A DNA stretch of 22,422 nt from JBOHTO01 sp050733695. Lineage in GTDB: Bacteria > Gemmatimonadota > Gemmatimonadetes > Gemmatimonadales > Gemmatimonadaceae. The stretch covers positions 1-22,422 of the forward strand of contig JBOHTO010000203.1 in assembly GCA_050733695.1 (NCBI GenBank), read 5' to 3'. Shown one piece after another: positions 8,359 to 15,708 of this stretch. Each line of letters begins with the position of its first letter. Position 1 is the first letter of the stretch. The position numbers were made by a program, and so were the translations under genes. Below the pieces are notes generated by a model that worked only from the letters and a program-made list of their open reading frames with translations, was not told the origin of the DNA and made no database searches.

Positions 8359-8432
8359 GGCAGGGTAGCTCAGGTGGTTAGAGCACGGCACTCATAATGC
8401 CGGGGTCGCGGGTTCGAGTCCCGCCCCTGCTA
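8359..8432 (+). tRNA. tRNA-Met (CAU), probably elongator
   Basis: A full 74-nt cloverleaf: acceptor GGCAGGG pairs with CCCTGCT (G1:U72 wobble), D arm GCTC-AGGTGGTTA-GAGC, anticodon arm CGGCA-CTCATAA-TGCCG with anticodon CAU, variable GGGTC, and T arm GCGGG-TTCGAGT-CCCGC. The anticodon stem lacks the initiator GGG/CCC block. The ACTCATAAT context and GGGTC variable loop resemble elongator tRNA-Met. A tRNA-Ile with lysidine-modified CAU anticodon is the main alternative. No CCA is encoded. A weak -10-like TATGGT at 8342-8347 lies 11 nt upstream; no clear -35 accompanies it. Confidence 0.93.
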
Positions 8433-8519
8433 TCGCGCAGGACGCCGAGAAGCCAATGGTTTGCGCGGCCCTGTGCATTCGTCTCCATAGTCCTCGGTCG
8501 AGCTCTTCTTTTTCGTGCA

Positions 8520-9015
8520 GTGACTGCTCTCCGCACACCCGTCGTTCGCCGCGGGATCAGGCGGAACCTGTCGCTCGTTAGCGCCGCCGCCACGATCCTC
8601 CTCCTTCTCTGTGTTGCTCGGTCGGGCTCGGCCCAGCGGGTGGCTGACCTCGCTGTCGCCATGGACGGATCGCCAGGTGCCGCATCCCACCCCGGTGTGA
8701 ACCCTGCGCACACGTCGCCGATGCCCTTCTGCCTGCATCGGTATCTGTGGATACGTCGACGCATCCCCGGTCTCTCAGTTGCCGAGCGCGAGCAGGGAGG
8801 AGAAAGAAGAACAGGCGGGCATCTGGAGGCACATACTTGTCGGTGCCGGCGCCGCTGCTACTGTCGGAGTCGTTTGGGCAGTGCTTGGTGACGAGGGGAG
8901 CGGTTACCCCTTTTCTTGCGACCTCAGATGCCGGCTCATACTGTATCCGATGTTGTCGCTGCCCATCGGTGTCGCGGGCGGTGCGACCGTCTACCTGGTT
9001 CGCCGCGTGTTCTGA
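8520..9015 (+). pseudogene. Broken gene for small secreted/membrane protein
   Basis: One frame from GTG 8520 encodes a convincing secretion signal ending SGSAQ followed by RVADLAVAMDGSPG, then becomes arginine- and cysteine-rich nonsense after about 8710. A second frame, open from 8701, ends at TGA 9013-9015. From about 8761 it encodes ASPVSQLPSASREEKEEQ and two membrane helices (WRHILVGAGAAATVGVVWAVL and LILYPMLSLPIGVAGGATVYLV). Signal peptide, short Ala/Pro-rich linker and glycine-rich double helix is a layout I associate with small Gemmatimonadota proteins. A third frame reads ADALLPASVSVDTSTH between them, hinting at two indels. This could be a decayed gene, a sequencing error, or two separate small genes: the 78-aa frame from TTG 8779 could stand alone. 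The stretch 8433-8519 after the tRNA holds nothing I recognise. Confidence 0.45.
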
Positions 9016-9058
9016 GGCGGTCTGGCGCGCACAGGTTCCGAGCCTGCTGTTCGGCTCA

Positions 9059-10306
9059 TCACGGAATCTCGGAGGCCTCGCGCACCGCACCGGGCAGAGT
9101 TGCAGTGATCCGATGTCGCATTACAAGACCTGACCCCGTGACCCCGAGGATGCCGGACTTCTCCAGCTTCTCGTCGTGGTTCGCGCCACCGGATTCGGGG
9201 CGGTTGCTCTGGAAGTTGTTGGAAGGCTTGCTTCCCATCAGATCCTCCGCGGGGTCGCTTCTGCCAGCCTGGTAGCGTTCACGTCGTCGCCGCCATGTGT
9301 CGCTGGCCGCGCGGCTGGATATCGCAGGAGCCGGGCAAGCGCTGCCTCGGAACGCGTTGCCGTCCGTATCCACCCCCTGTAACACCGGAAGTCGCGCGAG
9401 CGCGGTGTCCACCAATCGCCGGATGAGCATGCTGTCGCCGGGCGCGAGGTGACCCGTGCGAAGCCAGACGAGTGCTCTTGGCTCGCGCGCGGCCGCGTAG
9501 AGAGCTTCAACAGCCGCGCGCGGCATCTGGGGATCGTCGATGCCGTTGATCATGATGAGGGGTCGTGGGGCGATGTGGGCGACGTATCGCTCGGGCTCGA
9601 GCGCCCGGAATGGGCGCATCGCCAGCCAGGCCAAGGGCCCGCGGAGGAAGCGCGGACGCACGGTGAGATTTGCCGCCAGCACTCGATCGAAATCGCCCGC
9701 GCCATAGATCAGCGCCACGTTGCGGAAGCGGTCGTCGACCGCTGCGGCGATGACGGCGAAAGGGACCGCGAAGGATGTGGCCGCGATGGCGAGGCGTGCG
9801 GGTTCGACATCGGAGCGTGTGACCAGGTAGGACCCGCCGAGGGAGAAGAGTGCCGGGATCTGTTCCGCCGCATCGCGTAATCGCTCCCCCCGGAGCACCA
9901 CGTCGGTCAGGTCGATCTCGTACGGCAGCGATGCCGGATAGTCGAGCGAGAGCACGACGACATCGCCGAACTCCTCCGGGAGATAGTCGATGGCGCGGCT
10001 GTCGAGCTCCCGGCCATCGTTCAGGAGCACGGCCGGATATCGGTGAGAACCGGAAGCGCGAGCCGGCTGCAGCAGCCGGCCGGTGGCCACCAGGCCGCCG
10101 TCGCTGGTCAATCGGACGCGATACGCCGCATAGCGGCCGCGCATCCCCGCAAAGGTCGTCTCTGCCGAGATGAGCGCGCCGCGCCGCTCGCGATATCGAT
10201 CGAGCTCGGCCTGCGAGGCAGGGTCTGATGTGGACGGCGACGCGCACGTTGCGCTCGCGGCAGTGCTCGTGACGATCGTGACCAGCAGGATGGTGCAGAG
10301 TCGCAC
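9059..10306 (-). CDS. Secreted alpha/beta hydrolase-fold protein with long C-terminal tail
   Basis: From GTG 10306 (AAGG site 9 nt upstream) the product has 415 aa. A signal peptide covers about residues 1-20; SATC at 18-21 is a poor lipobox, so ordinary secretion is likelier than lipidation. The hydrolase-like core has YPAVLLNDGRE near 90 and VVVLSLDYP near 117. The candidate triad is S178 in ATSFA, D257 or D258 in LIMINGIDDP, and H286 in TGHLAPGDS. The APRPLIMINGxDD and GH segments are typical of dienelactone-hydrolase/acetyl-xylan-esterase-like enzymes, but the nucleophile elbow lacks both usual glycines. From about residue 311 the sequence becomes polar and low in structure, and the last 30 codons cross a repeat-like DNA motif. 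The substrate is unknown. It diverges from the metalloprotease gene. Confidence 0.75.
   Translation of the reverse strand: MRLCTILLVTIVTSTAASATCASPSTSDPASQAELDRYRERRGALISAETTFAGMRGRYAAYRVRLTSDGGLVATGRLLQPARASGSHRYPAVLLNDGRELDSRAIDYLPEEFGDVVVLSLDYPASLPYEIDLTDVVLRGERLRDAAEQIPALFSLGGSYLVTRSDVEPARLAIAATSFAVPFAVIAAAVDDRFRNVALIYGAGDFDRVLAANLTVRPRFLRGPLAWLAMRPFRALEPERYVAHIAPRPLIMINGIDDPQMPRAAVEALYAAAREPRALVWLRTGHLAPGDSMLIRRLVDTALARLPVLQGVDTDGNAFRGSACPAPAISSRAASDTWRRRRERYQAGRSDPAEDLMGSKPSNNFQSNRPESGGANHDEKLEKSGILGVTGSGLVMRHRITATLPGAVREASEIP
9114..9146. repeat. Possible REP-like motif with 8-bp tandem repeat
   Basis: The stretch contains ACAAGACCTGACCCC followed by a second copy of TGACCCCG, giving two adjacent 8-bp units at 9131-9146. 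The motif resembles, from memory, dispersed palindrome-associated sequences found beside IS200-like Y1 transposases in many bacteria. No transposase gene and no second copy are in this window. It lies inside the 3' end of the hydrolase reading frame. Confidence 0.3.
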
Positions 10307-10513
10307 AGCGAGTGACCTTGGAAGGAGCGATCCAGCTCGGCGTTCGGCGTGGCTGCCGATCGCAACGCCGGCCGGAGCCGAATCTCGTGCATGCACCTTG
10401 CCGGACGTCCCGCACTCGCGCAACGTGGTCCGCATTGCCGCCGCGGTCTGGACCTCCTGCCGCCCACGTCCCAGATTCCCGGTTCACGCCTCAACCACGC
10501 AATGGGGAACAGC
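10307..10513. promoter_or_regulatory. Divergent intergenic region between hydrolase and metalloprotease
   Basis: About 200 bp separate the outward-facing starts, so both promoters should be here. I could not find a convincing -35/-10 pair. Open frames cross this stretch in both directions, but they read as arginine-rich non-protein sequence. The GGGGA before ATG 10514 is the only clear translation signal on the plus strand. Confidence 0.35.
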
Positions 10514-13054
10514 ATGCGAAGTTGGCTTCTGCTCGGATCGTTCGCGGTGCACGCCGCGACCGCCGTCTCATGTGTGCCCGCGACGGCGCAACAGGCACCG
10601 GCCGCAGCGCCGGAGCAGCCATCGTCGCAGCGGCAGCAACGTCGCGAACCTCGACCCTACGCGAAGGTCATCACGGCCAGCGCGATAACCGATTCCGGTG
10701 GAATCACCGTCCATCGCGTCGACGACAAGTGGTTCTTCGAGGTCCCGGACTCGCTCACAGGCCGGGATATGCTGCTCGTCAGCCGGATCGCGGGCGTCCC
10801 GGCCAACTTCGGCGGGTTCCTGTCGGCAGGTACCTCACTCGAGGAACGCGTGGTGCGCTGGGAGCGCACCGCTGACCGCGTGATCCTGCGGAGCCTCAGC
10901 TTCGATGCGTTCGCGGCCGATTCACTTCCCATCGCACTCTCCGTGCAAAGCAACAACGTCGGCGCGATCCTCGCCGCCTTTCCCATCGAGGCCTTCACCG
11001 ATGACAGCACCAGCGTCGTGGTCGACGTCACGGAGTTCTTCGGCGGCGACACGCCCGGCATCGGGGGACTCTCCGCCGAACAGCGCAAGACGTACCAGGT
11101 GAAGCGTCTGGATCCCGCGCGCAGCTTCATCGTCAGCACGCGATCGTTTCCGTTGAACGTAGAGGTGCGCCACACGCAGACCTTCGAGGCCGGCGCGCCG
11201 CCGTCGGACCGCAGCAGCGGCGCCATCTCGCTGGAGATGAGTCAGTCGCTGGTACTGCTTCCCCAGGACCCGATGCGCCCGCGCTACGCCGACGAACGGA
11301 TCGGGTTCTTCACCGTCTCGCGCGTGAACTACGGACTGGACGAACAGAAGGCGGCGTCACAGACGTTCATCCGCCGCTGGCGCCTCGAGCCGAAGGATCC
11401 GGCCGCCTATGCGCGGGGCGAGCTCGTCGAGCCCGTGAAGCCGATCGTGTACTACATCGATCCGGCGACGCCGGTCAAGTGGCGCGAGTACGTGCGGCGG
11501 GGTGTCGAGGACTGGCAAGCGGTTTTCGAGGTGGCGGGGTTCAGGAACGCGATCATCGCGAAGGATCCACCGACACACGAGGAGGATCCCGACTGGGATC
11601 CGGAGGACATCCGCTATTCGGTCGTACGCTGGGCGGCGAGCCTGGTCCGCAATGCTGTCGGCCCCAGCACGTCCGACCCGCGTACCGGCGAGATCATCGA
11701 GAGCGACATCACCTGGTATCACAATCACATGCGCTCATATCGCAACCGCCTGCTCATCGAGACGGCTGCGTCCAATCCGGCGACGCGGACGCTCGATATC
11801 CCCGAAGAGCTGATGGGTGCGACCATGCGCAGGGTCATCACGCACGAGGTCGGACACGCCATCGGGCTTCCGCATAACATGGTCGCATCGCATTCGTTCC
11901 CCGTGGACTCACTGCGCAGCCCGTCGTTCGCGCGCGAGTACGGTGTTTCGGCCACGATTATGGACTACGCGCGCCAGAACTACGTGGCGCAGCCGGGGGA
12001 CGGGCTTGAGTCCACCGACTACATCCGCCGGCTTGGGCCCTTCGACGATTTCGTGATCAACTGGGGGTATCGTGTACTGCCGGATGCTGCGACACCGGAA
12101 GAAGAGCGTCCGATTCTCGATCGGTGGATAACAGACCAGACCGGTCCCATGCCGTACCGGTACAGCCCGCAGTTTCTCGCCGGCATCGATCCACGCGCCC
12201 AGACCGAGGACGTGGGAGATGACCCGATTCGCGCCAGCACGCTCGGCGTAGCCAATCTCAAGCGAGTGGTGCCGAACCTTGTGGCCTGGACTACGCGCCC
12301 CGGCGAGAACTACGACGATCTCGTCGAAGTCTACGGTGAAACGCTCGGCATGTGGTATCGCTACATGGGACATGTGGTCTCGCTGATCGGGGGTGTGTAC
12401 GTGGACAGCAAGACCGCCGATCAGCCTGGCGTCGTCTTCCGGGTCGTACCCAGAGAGCGACAGGAAGCCGCACTGAGCTTCCTTGCGCAGCACGTGTTCC
12501 GCACGCCAGTGTGGCTCGCGCCCGACTCAGTGCTCGCGCGCATAGGTCCGGCGGCCGGCGCGACCTCGCTTGTGGATCGTCAGGCGGCCCTCGTTCGACA
12601 GCTCCTGGACATCCGCCGGCTCGATCGCCTGGCCGAGGCGCCGAAGATGGATCCCGCCGAGGGGTATTCGGCCGCCGCTTACCTGACCGACCTCCGTCGC
12701 GTTGTATGGGGCGCACGGGCGGCCGACGGCGGTCCGGACGCCAACCTTCGTGCCCTTCACCGCGTGTACCTGCAGCGGCTGGGAGCCGTGATCACTCCGC
12801 CCGATCCGGAGCGTGGAGAGGGCAATGGCTCGTCGCGGCGTGAACCGCCATCGCCATTGCTTGTCGATCCGAACGTGGAACGGAGCGATCTGCCGGCGCT
12901 GGCGCGGAGCCAGCTCCTGACTATTCGGCGGGAAGCCACCGCTGCCGCAGCAGCGGCTCCCCCCGGCCTGGTTCGCGCGCATTGGCAGGATGTGGTTGCG
13001 CGCGTCGACGCCATTCTCGAGCCCGCGCGGCGAAACCAGGCAGCATCACGGTGA
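10514..13054 (+). CDS. Secreted zinc-dependent metalloprotease (DUF5117/DUF4953 type)
   Basis: The 846-aa product starts with a signal peptide (MRSWLLLGSFAVHAATAV, ending near ATAQQ) and a Gln/Pro-rich linker. The region from about 45 to 330 resembles DUF5118 and DUF5117: YAKVIT, GITVHRVDDKWFFEVPDSLTGRDMLLVSRIAGVP and FFTVSRVNY. The catalytic DUF4953-like domain follows, with VKPIVYYIDPATPVKWREYVRRGVEDWQAVFEVAGF and the zinc site HEVGHAIGLPH (H444, H448, H454; catalytic E445). A downstream ATIMDY supplies a Met-turn like those of metzincins. The protein probably acts outside the cytoplasmic membrane; its substrates are unknown. ATG 10514 has GGGGA 5 nt upstream; ATG 10502, in frame, lacks one. 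The 3' end overlaps the convergent lipoprotein gene by 9 nt. Confidence 0.92.
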   Translation: MRSWLLLGSFAVHAATAVSCVPATAQQAPAAAPEQPSSQRQQRREPRPYAKVITASAITDSGGITVHRVDDKWFFEVPDSLTGRDMLLVSRIAGVPANFGGFLSAGTSLEERVVRWERTADRVILRSLSFDAFAADSLPIALSVQSNNVGAILAAFPIEAFTDDSTSVVVDVTEFFGGDTPGIGGLSAEQRKTYQVKRLDPARSFIVSTRSFPLNVEVRHTQTFEAGAPPSDRSSGAISLEMSQSLVLLPQDPMRPRYADERIGFFTVSRVNYGLDEQKAASQTFIRRWRLEPKDPAAYARGELVEPVKPIVYYIDPATPVKWREYVRRGVEDWQAVFEVAGFRNAIIAKDPPTHEEDPDWDPEDIRYSVVRWAASLVRNAVGPSTSDPRTGEIIESDITWYHNHMRSYRNRLLIETAASNPATRTLDIPEELMGATMRRVITHEVGHAIGLPHNMVASHSFPVDSLRSPSFAREYGVSATIMDYARQNYVAQPGDGLESTDYIRRLGPFDDFVINWGYRVLPDAATPEEERPILDRWITDQTGPMPYRYSPQFLAGIDPRAQTEDVGDDPIRASTLGVANLKRVVPNLVAWTTRPGENYDDLVEVYGETLGMWYRYMGHVVSLIGGVYVDSKTADQPGVVFRVVPRERQEAALSFLAQHVFRTPVWLAPDSVLARIGPAAGATSLVDRQAALVRQLLDIRRLDRLAEAPKMDPAEGYSAAAYLTDLRRVVWGARAADGGPDANLRALHRVYLQRLGAVITPPDPERGEGNGSSRREPPSPLLVDPNVERSDLPALARSQLLTIRREATAAAAAAPPGLVRAHWQDVVARVDAILEPARRNQAASR

Positions 13055-13600
13055 CTCGATCTGCATCCGCCACTCACCTCCGGCTACGTGCGACGTGTCC
13101 ACGTAGCCGCCCTCCCAGATGTCGAACGGCGCGCACGTCCACGCACCCGATCCCGTGCTCTCGCCGTCGAACGAACCCGTGAAGAAGGCGAGCTCCTTCC
13201 AGAGCCGCCCGTCTCCCTCCACCGGAACGGCGAGTGCGAACTCGATGCTGTCGGGCGCGATGAGGCGGATCACGGCGTCGGGATAGTACACGTCCGCGAA
13301 GAAGCCGAAACCCGAGCCGTCGGCATTGAGAACACTGCGGGCGATATGGCCGCCGGCGGTTGCGCTGTACTCGACCAGCCGGGAGGCGCGCCGTATTTCG
13401 TCAGATCGCTCGACCACCAGATGGAGTTGGCAATGTGCGGTCTGGCCTTCCTCGTAGCTGCCGAACGCCTCGCCGACGACGTGGAACAACGGGGGCAGTG
13501 AGCCGACTGCCTGCGGCCCCGCGGGGCCGTCGCCGCCGCACGCCGCGATCAGGGCGACAGCGAGCGGTGCTGCACAGTGAACGAGCGATTGAGTGCGCAT
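13046..13600 (-). CDS. Putative lipoprotein, unknown function
   Basis: The 184-aa product starts MRTQSLVHCAAPLAVALIAAC, a type II signal with lipobox IAAC and lipidated Cys21, followed by a Gly/Asp/Pro spacer. The rest looks mostly beta: CQLHLVVERSDEI, ADVYYPDAVIRLIAPDSIEFALAVPVEGDG and GSGAWTCAPFDIWEGGYVDTSHVAGGEWRMQI. Two downstream cysteines could form a disulfide. I do not recognise the family. It lies 94 nt after the Uma2 gene on the same strand with no terminator between them, so co-transcription is possible. Its last codons overlap the metalloprotease end by 9 nt. In-frame ATG codons further upstream (to 13660) would place extra residues before the signal peptide and are unlikely. Confidence 0.78.
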   Translation of the reverse strand: MRTQSLVHCAAPLAVALIAACGGDGPAGPQAVGSLPPLFHVVGEAFGSYEEGQTAHCQLHLVVERSDEIRRASRLVEYSATAGGHIARSVLNADGSGFGFFADVYYPDAVIRLIAPDSIEFALAVPVEGDGRLWKELAFFTGSFDGESTGSGAWTCAPFDIWEGGYVDTSHVAGGEWRMQIESP

Positions 13601-13694
13601 GTGAACCGGTCCGCTGGTGTCCATCTCCAGCATGTGTTCGGGACCGCGTGCGTGCCACATCCGGGGACGATCCGCTATCGCCGCCCGTGGTCAC

Positions 13695-14258
13695 TCAATC
13701 CCTCCAGACCTCCGCAAAGTATCGAGTAAGGTCGATTGTGAGCGGCGGCTGGGAGACAGCCGGTTGCCAAATGAGCACGTCCGCGAGTGTCTTCGCGCGG
13801 TCGTCGTCCAGGCGCCACCGTTCCACCACGCGCGCGTCCACGTCCACCACCCAGTACTCGGGAACCCGCTGCTGCTGGTAGATGATGCGCTTGGCTTGCC
13901 GGTCTGCGCTGGATGAACTCGGCGACAGCACCTCGACTGCGAGCAGTAGCTCGCGAATCTCGTCCCAGTTGCGTGGCAGCCTGCCGTCAACTCGCGGTGC
14001 CACGAACACGTCCGGCTGCACGAGTCGACCCGGGCTGAACTCGATGTCCGCCGGTGCGAATAGTGTTCGACCGAGACCGCGGTCCGCGACGTAGCGATCG
14101 ACGATCTTGACGAGCGCGAGTACCGCCGCCTGATGCATCAGTCTCGGAGCGGGCGTCACGAATAGCTCGCCGTCGACGACCTCGTATCGATTTCCGTCGT
14201 CGGGGAGAACGCGGACCAGGTCGGCGGTCCAGTGCGTCGTCGCGCGGGGCATGCCCAT
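13695..14258 (-). CDS. Uma2-family (DUF820) restriction-endonuclease-fold protein
   Basis: The 187-aa product matches the Uma2/DUF820 family (PF05685), which has a PD-(D/E)xK nuclease fold. Visible motifs are RYEVVDGEL (E26), the core acidic pair region ADIEFSPGRLVQPDVFVAP (D83), AVEVLSPSSSSADRQAKRIIYQQQ (E109, K123) and VPEYWVVDVDARVVERW at 132-148. All the usual catalytic positions seem intact. Family members are widespread, often in many copies, and their biological role is unsettled; nuclease activity here is by analogy. ATG 14258 is supported by a GAGGA site 9 nt upstream; an in-frame frame continues to 14333 but lacks family sequence. It diverges from rtcB and precedes the lipoprotein gene. 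Confidence 0.93.
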   Translation of the reverse strand: MGMPRATTHWTADLVRVLPDDGNRYEVVDGELFVTPAPRLMHQAAVLALVKIVDRYVADRGLGRTLFAPADIEFSPGRLVQPDVFVAPRVDGRLPRNWDEIRELLLAVEVLSPSSSSADRQAKRIIYQQQRVPEYWVVDVDARVVERWRLDDDRAKTLADVLIWQPAVSQPPLTIDLTRYFAEVWRD

Positions 14259-14428
14259 ATATCTGGGTCCTCGGTGGGGGCGGGGCAAGGCGGCATCCAT
14301 CATTGTCACAGATCGATGGCATGTCGGGATCACCGAACAAGCGCCGAGAGCGCCAGAACGCGGTAACTGCCCGGGCTCCCGGTTGTTTCACGCAGCCGCA
14401 TCTGTCGCGCGGTACATTGCGGACAACC
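14259..14428. promoter_or_regulatory. Divergent intergenic region between Uma2 gene and rtcB
   Basis: About 170 bp lie between the two outward starts. A G-rich block (GGTGGGGGCGGGGC, about 14273-14286) sits just upstream of the Uma2 gene's ribosome site. No clear promoter hexamers, and no sigma54-type GG-N10-GC element like the one that drives rtcBA in E. coli, could be recognised. Confidence 0.3.
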
Positions 14429-15658
14429 ATGAAGATCTTCGGCACCCACGACGAACAGACGATAGCGCAGTTCCAGGACGTGCGCGCGCGCGCCGTCGAC
14501 GCCGCGCTCATGGCCGATGGTCACGTTGGCTACGTCATGCCCATCGGCGGCGTGGCGGCGTACCGCGACCAGGTCTCCGTCGTCGGCGTCGGCTTCGATA
14601 TCGCCTGCGGCAACGCCGCCATTCGAACCGACATGACGCTCGCAGAGCTTGGCGACACGCCCGAGAACGTGCGCACCGGGCTATCCAACTTCGCCGACGA
14701 CGTGGCGGCGACGGTGAGCTTCGGCATTGGCCGGAAGAACACGGCCGAGGATGCGCCGGTCGATCATGGTCTGTTCGAAGATCCCGCGTGGGACGCCGTT
14801 CCCGCGAAGCACCGGCGGCCGCTGCTGGCGAAGGCGCGGCAGCAGCTCGGCACTGTGGGGAGCGGGAACCACTATGTCGACGTCTTCGCCGACGAGTCCG
14901 GGGTGCTCTGGGTGGGCGTGCACTTCGGCAGCCGCGGCTTCGGGCACACGGTCGCCTCGGCGTTCCTCGCGCTGGGCCAGGGGAAGTCCTGGGGCGAGCG
15001 TGCTCCCGAGCGGGAGGTGCTGCTCGACCTCGCACAGCCGATGGGCCACGACTACTGGCACCTCATGAACCTCGCCGGACGGTACGCGTACGCCGGCCGC
15101 GAGTGGGTAGCCCGCAAGGTCGTGTCGATGCTCGGCGCGCAGGAAGTTGAACTCGTGCACAACCATCACAACTTCGCCTGGAAGGAGATCCACGACGGCG
15201 AGCAAGTGGTTGTCGTCCGCAAGGGCGCTACGCCGGCCTTTCCGGGGCAGAAGGGGTTCATCGGTGGATCGATGGGCGACGATGCGGTGATCGTGCAGGG
15301 GGCGTCCGTATCGCCTGATGCGGATGCTGTGATCGCGGCGACGCAGCGCGAAGCCCTGTATTCGACGGTCCACGGTGCCGGCCGCGTCATGTCCCGCACC
15401 GCGGCTGCGGGGAAGCGCAAGCGGCGAACCGGCGAGATCATTTCTCCGGGGCGAATCACCTCGGAGATGATGGACGAGTGGGTGTCCGCGAAGCGTGTCA
15501 TCCTGCGCGGCGGCGGGCTGGATGAGAGTCCACATGTCTATCGACGCCTGCCCGATGTACTCGCCGCGCAGGAGCAGACGGTGCAGATTCTGCACACGCT
15601 GCGTCCTCTGGTCGTCGTGATGGCCGGGGCAAACGAGTTCGATCCGTACCGCGACTGA
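14429..15658 (+). CDS. rtcB: RNA 3'-phosphate/5'-hydroxyl ligase RtcB
   Basis: RtcB joins RNA ends bearing 3'-phosphate or 2',3'-cyclic phosphate to 5'-OH ends, using GTP and Mn2+. The 409-aa length matches bacterial members. Key residues are visible: ADGHVGYVMPIGG at 29-41, D57 and C60 in VGFDIACGN, N147-H148 in GSGNHYVDVF, H165 in VHFGSRG, H247 in NHHNFAWKE, and H315 in HGAGRVMSR, the residue that takes GMP. DIACGN replaces the commoner DIGCGM, but the metal-binding Asp and Cys are kept. An ATG at 14303 would add 42 residues with no family similarity, so ATG 14429 is chosen. No archease, rtcA or rtcR gene is nearby. The amidohydrolase follows after 50 nt. Confidence 0.95.
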   Translation: MKIFGTHDEQTIAQFQDVRARAVDAALMADGHVGYVMPIGGVAAYRDQVSVVGVGFDIACGNAAIRTDMTLAELGDTPENVRTGLSNFADDVAATVSFGIGRKNTAEDAPVDHGLFEDPAWDAVPAKHRRPLLAKARQQLGTVGSGNHYVDVFADESGVLWVGVHFGSRGFGHTVASAFLALGQGKSWGERAPEREVLLDLAQPMGHDYWHLMNLAGRYAYAGREWVARKVVSMLGAQEVELVHNHHNFAWKEIHDGEQVVVVRKGATPAFPGQKGFIGGSMGDDAVIVQGASVSPDADAVIAATQREALYSTVHGAGRVMSRTAAAGKRKRRTGEIISPGRITSEMMDEWVSAKRVILRGGGLDESPHVYRRLPDVLAAQEQTVQILHTLRPLVVVMAGANEFDPYRD

Positions 15659-15708
15659 CCGCATCTTCGCCTGCTCATCCGCTGGTTCACGCCGACACAC
15701 AGACGCCC

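Noticed and set aside
9507..10487. 326-codon minus-strand frame over the hydrolase
   Set aside because: It is a shifted frame of the alpha/beta hydrolase, Arg/Gly/Pro-rich, with no family motifs.
14303..14428. 42-residue N-terminal extension of RtcB
   Set aside because: The extension has no RtcB similarity; family proteins begin next to the segment coded from ATG 14429.
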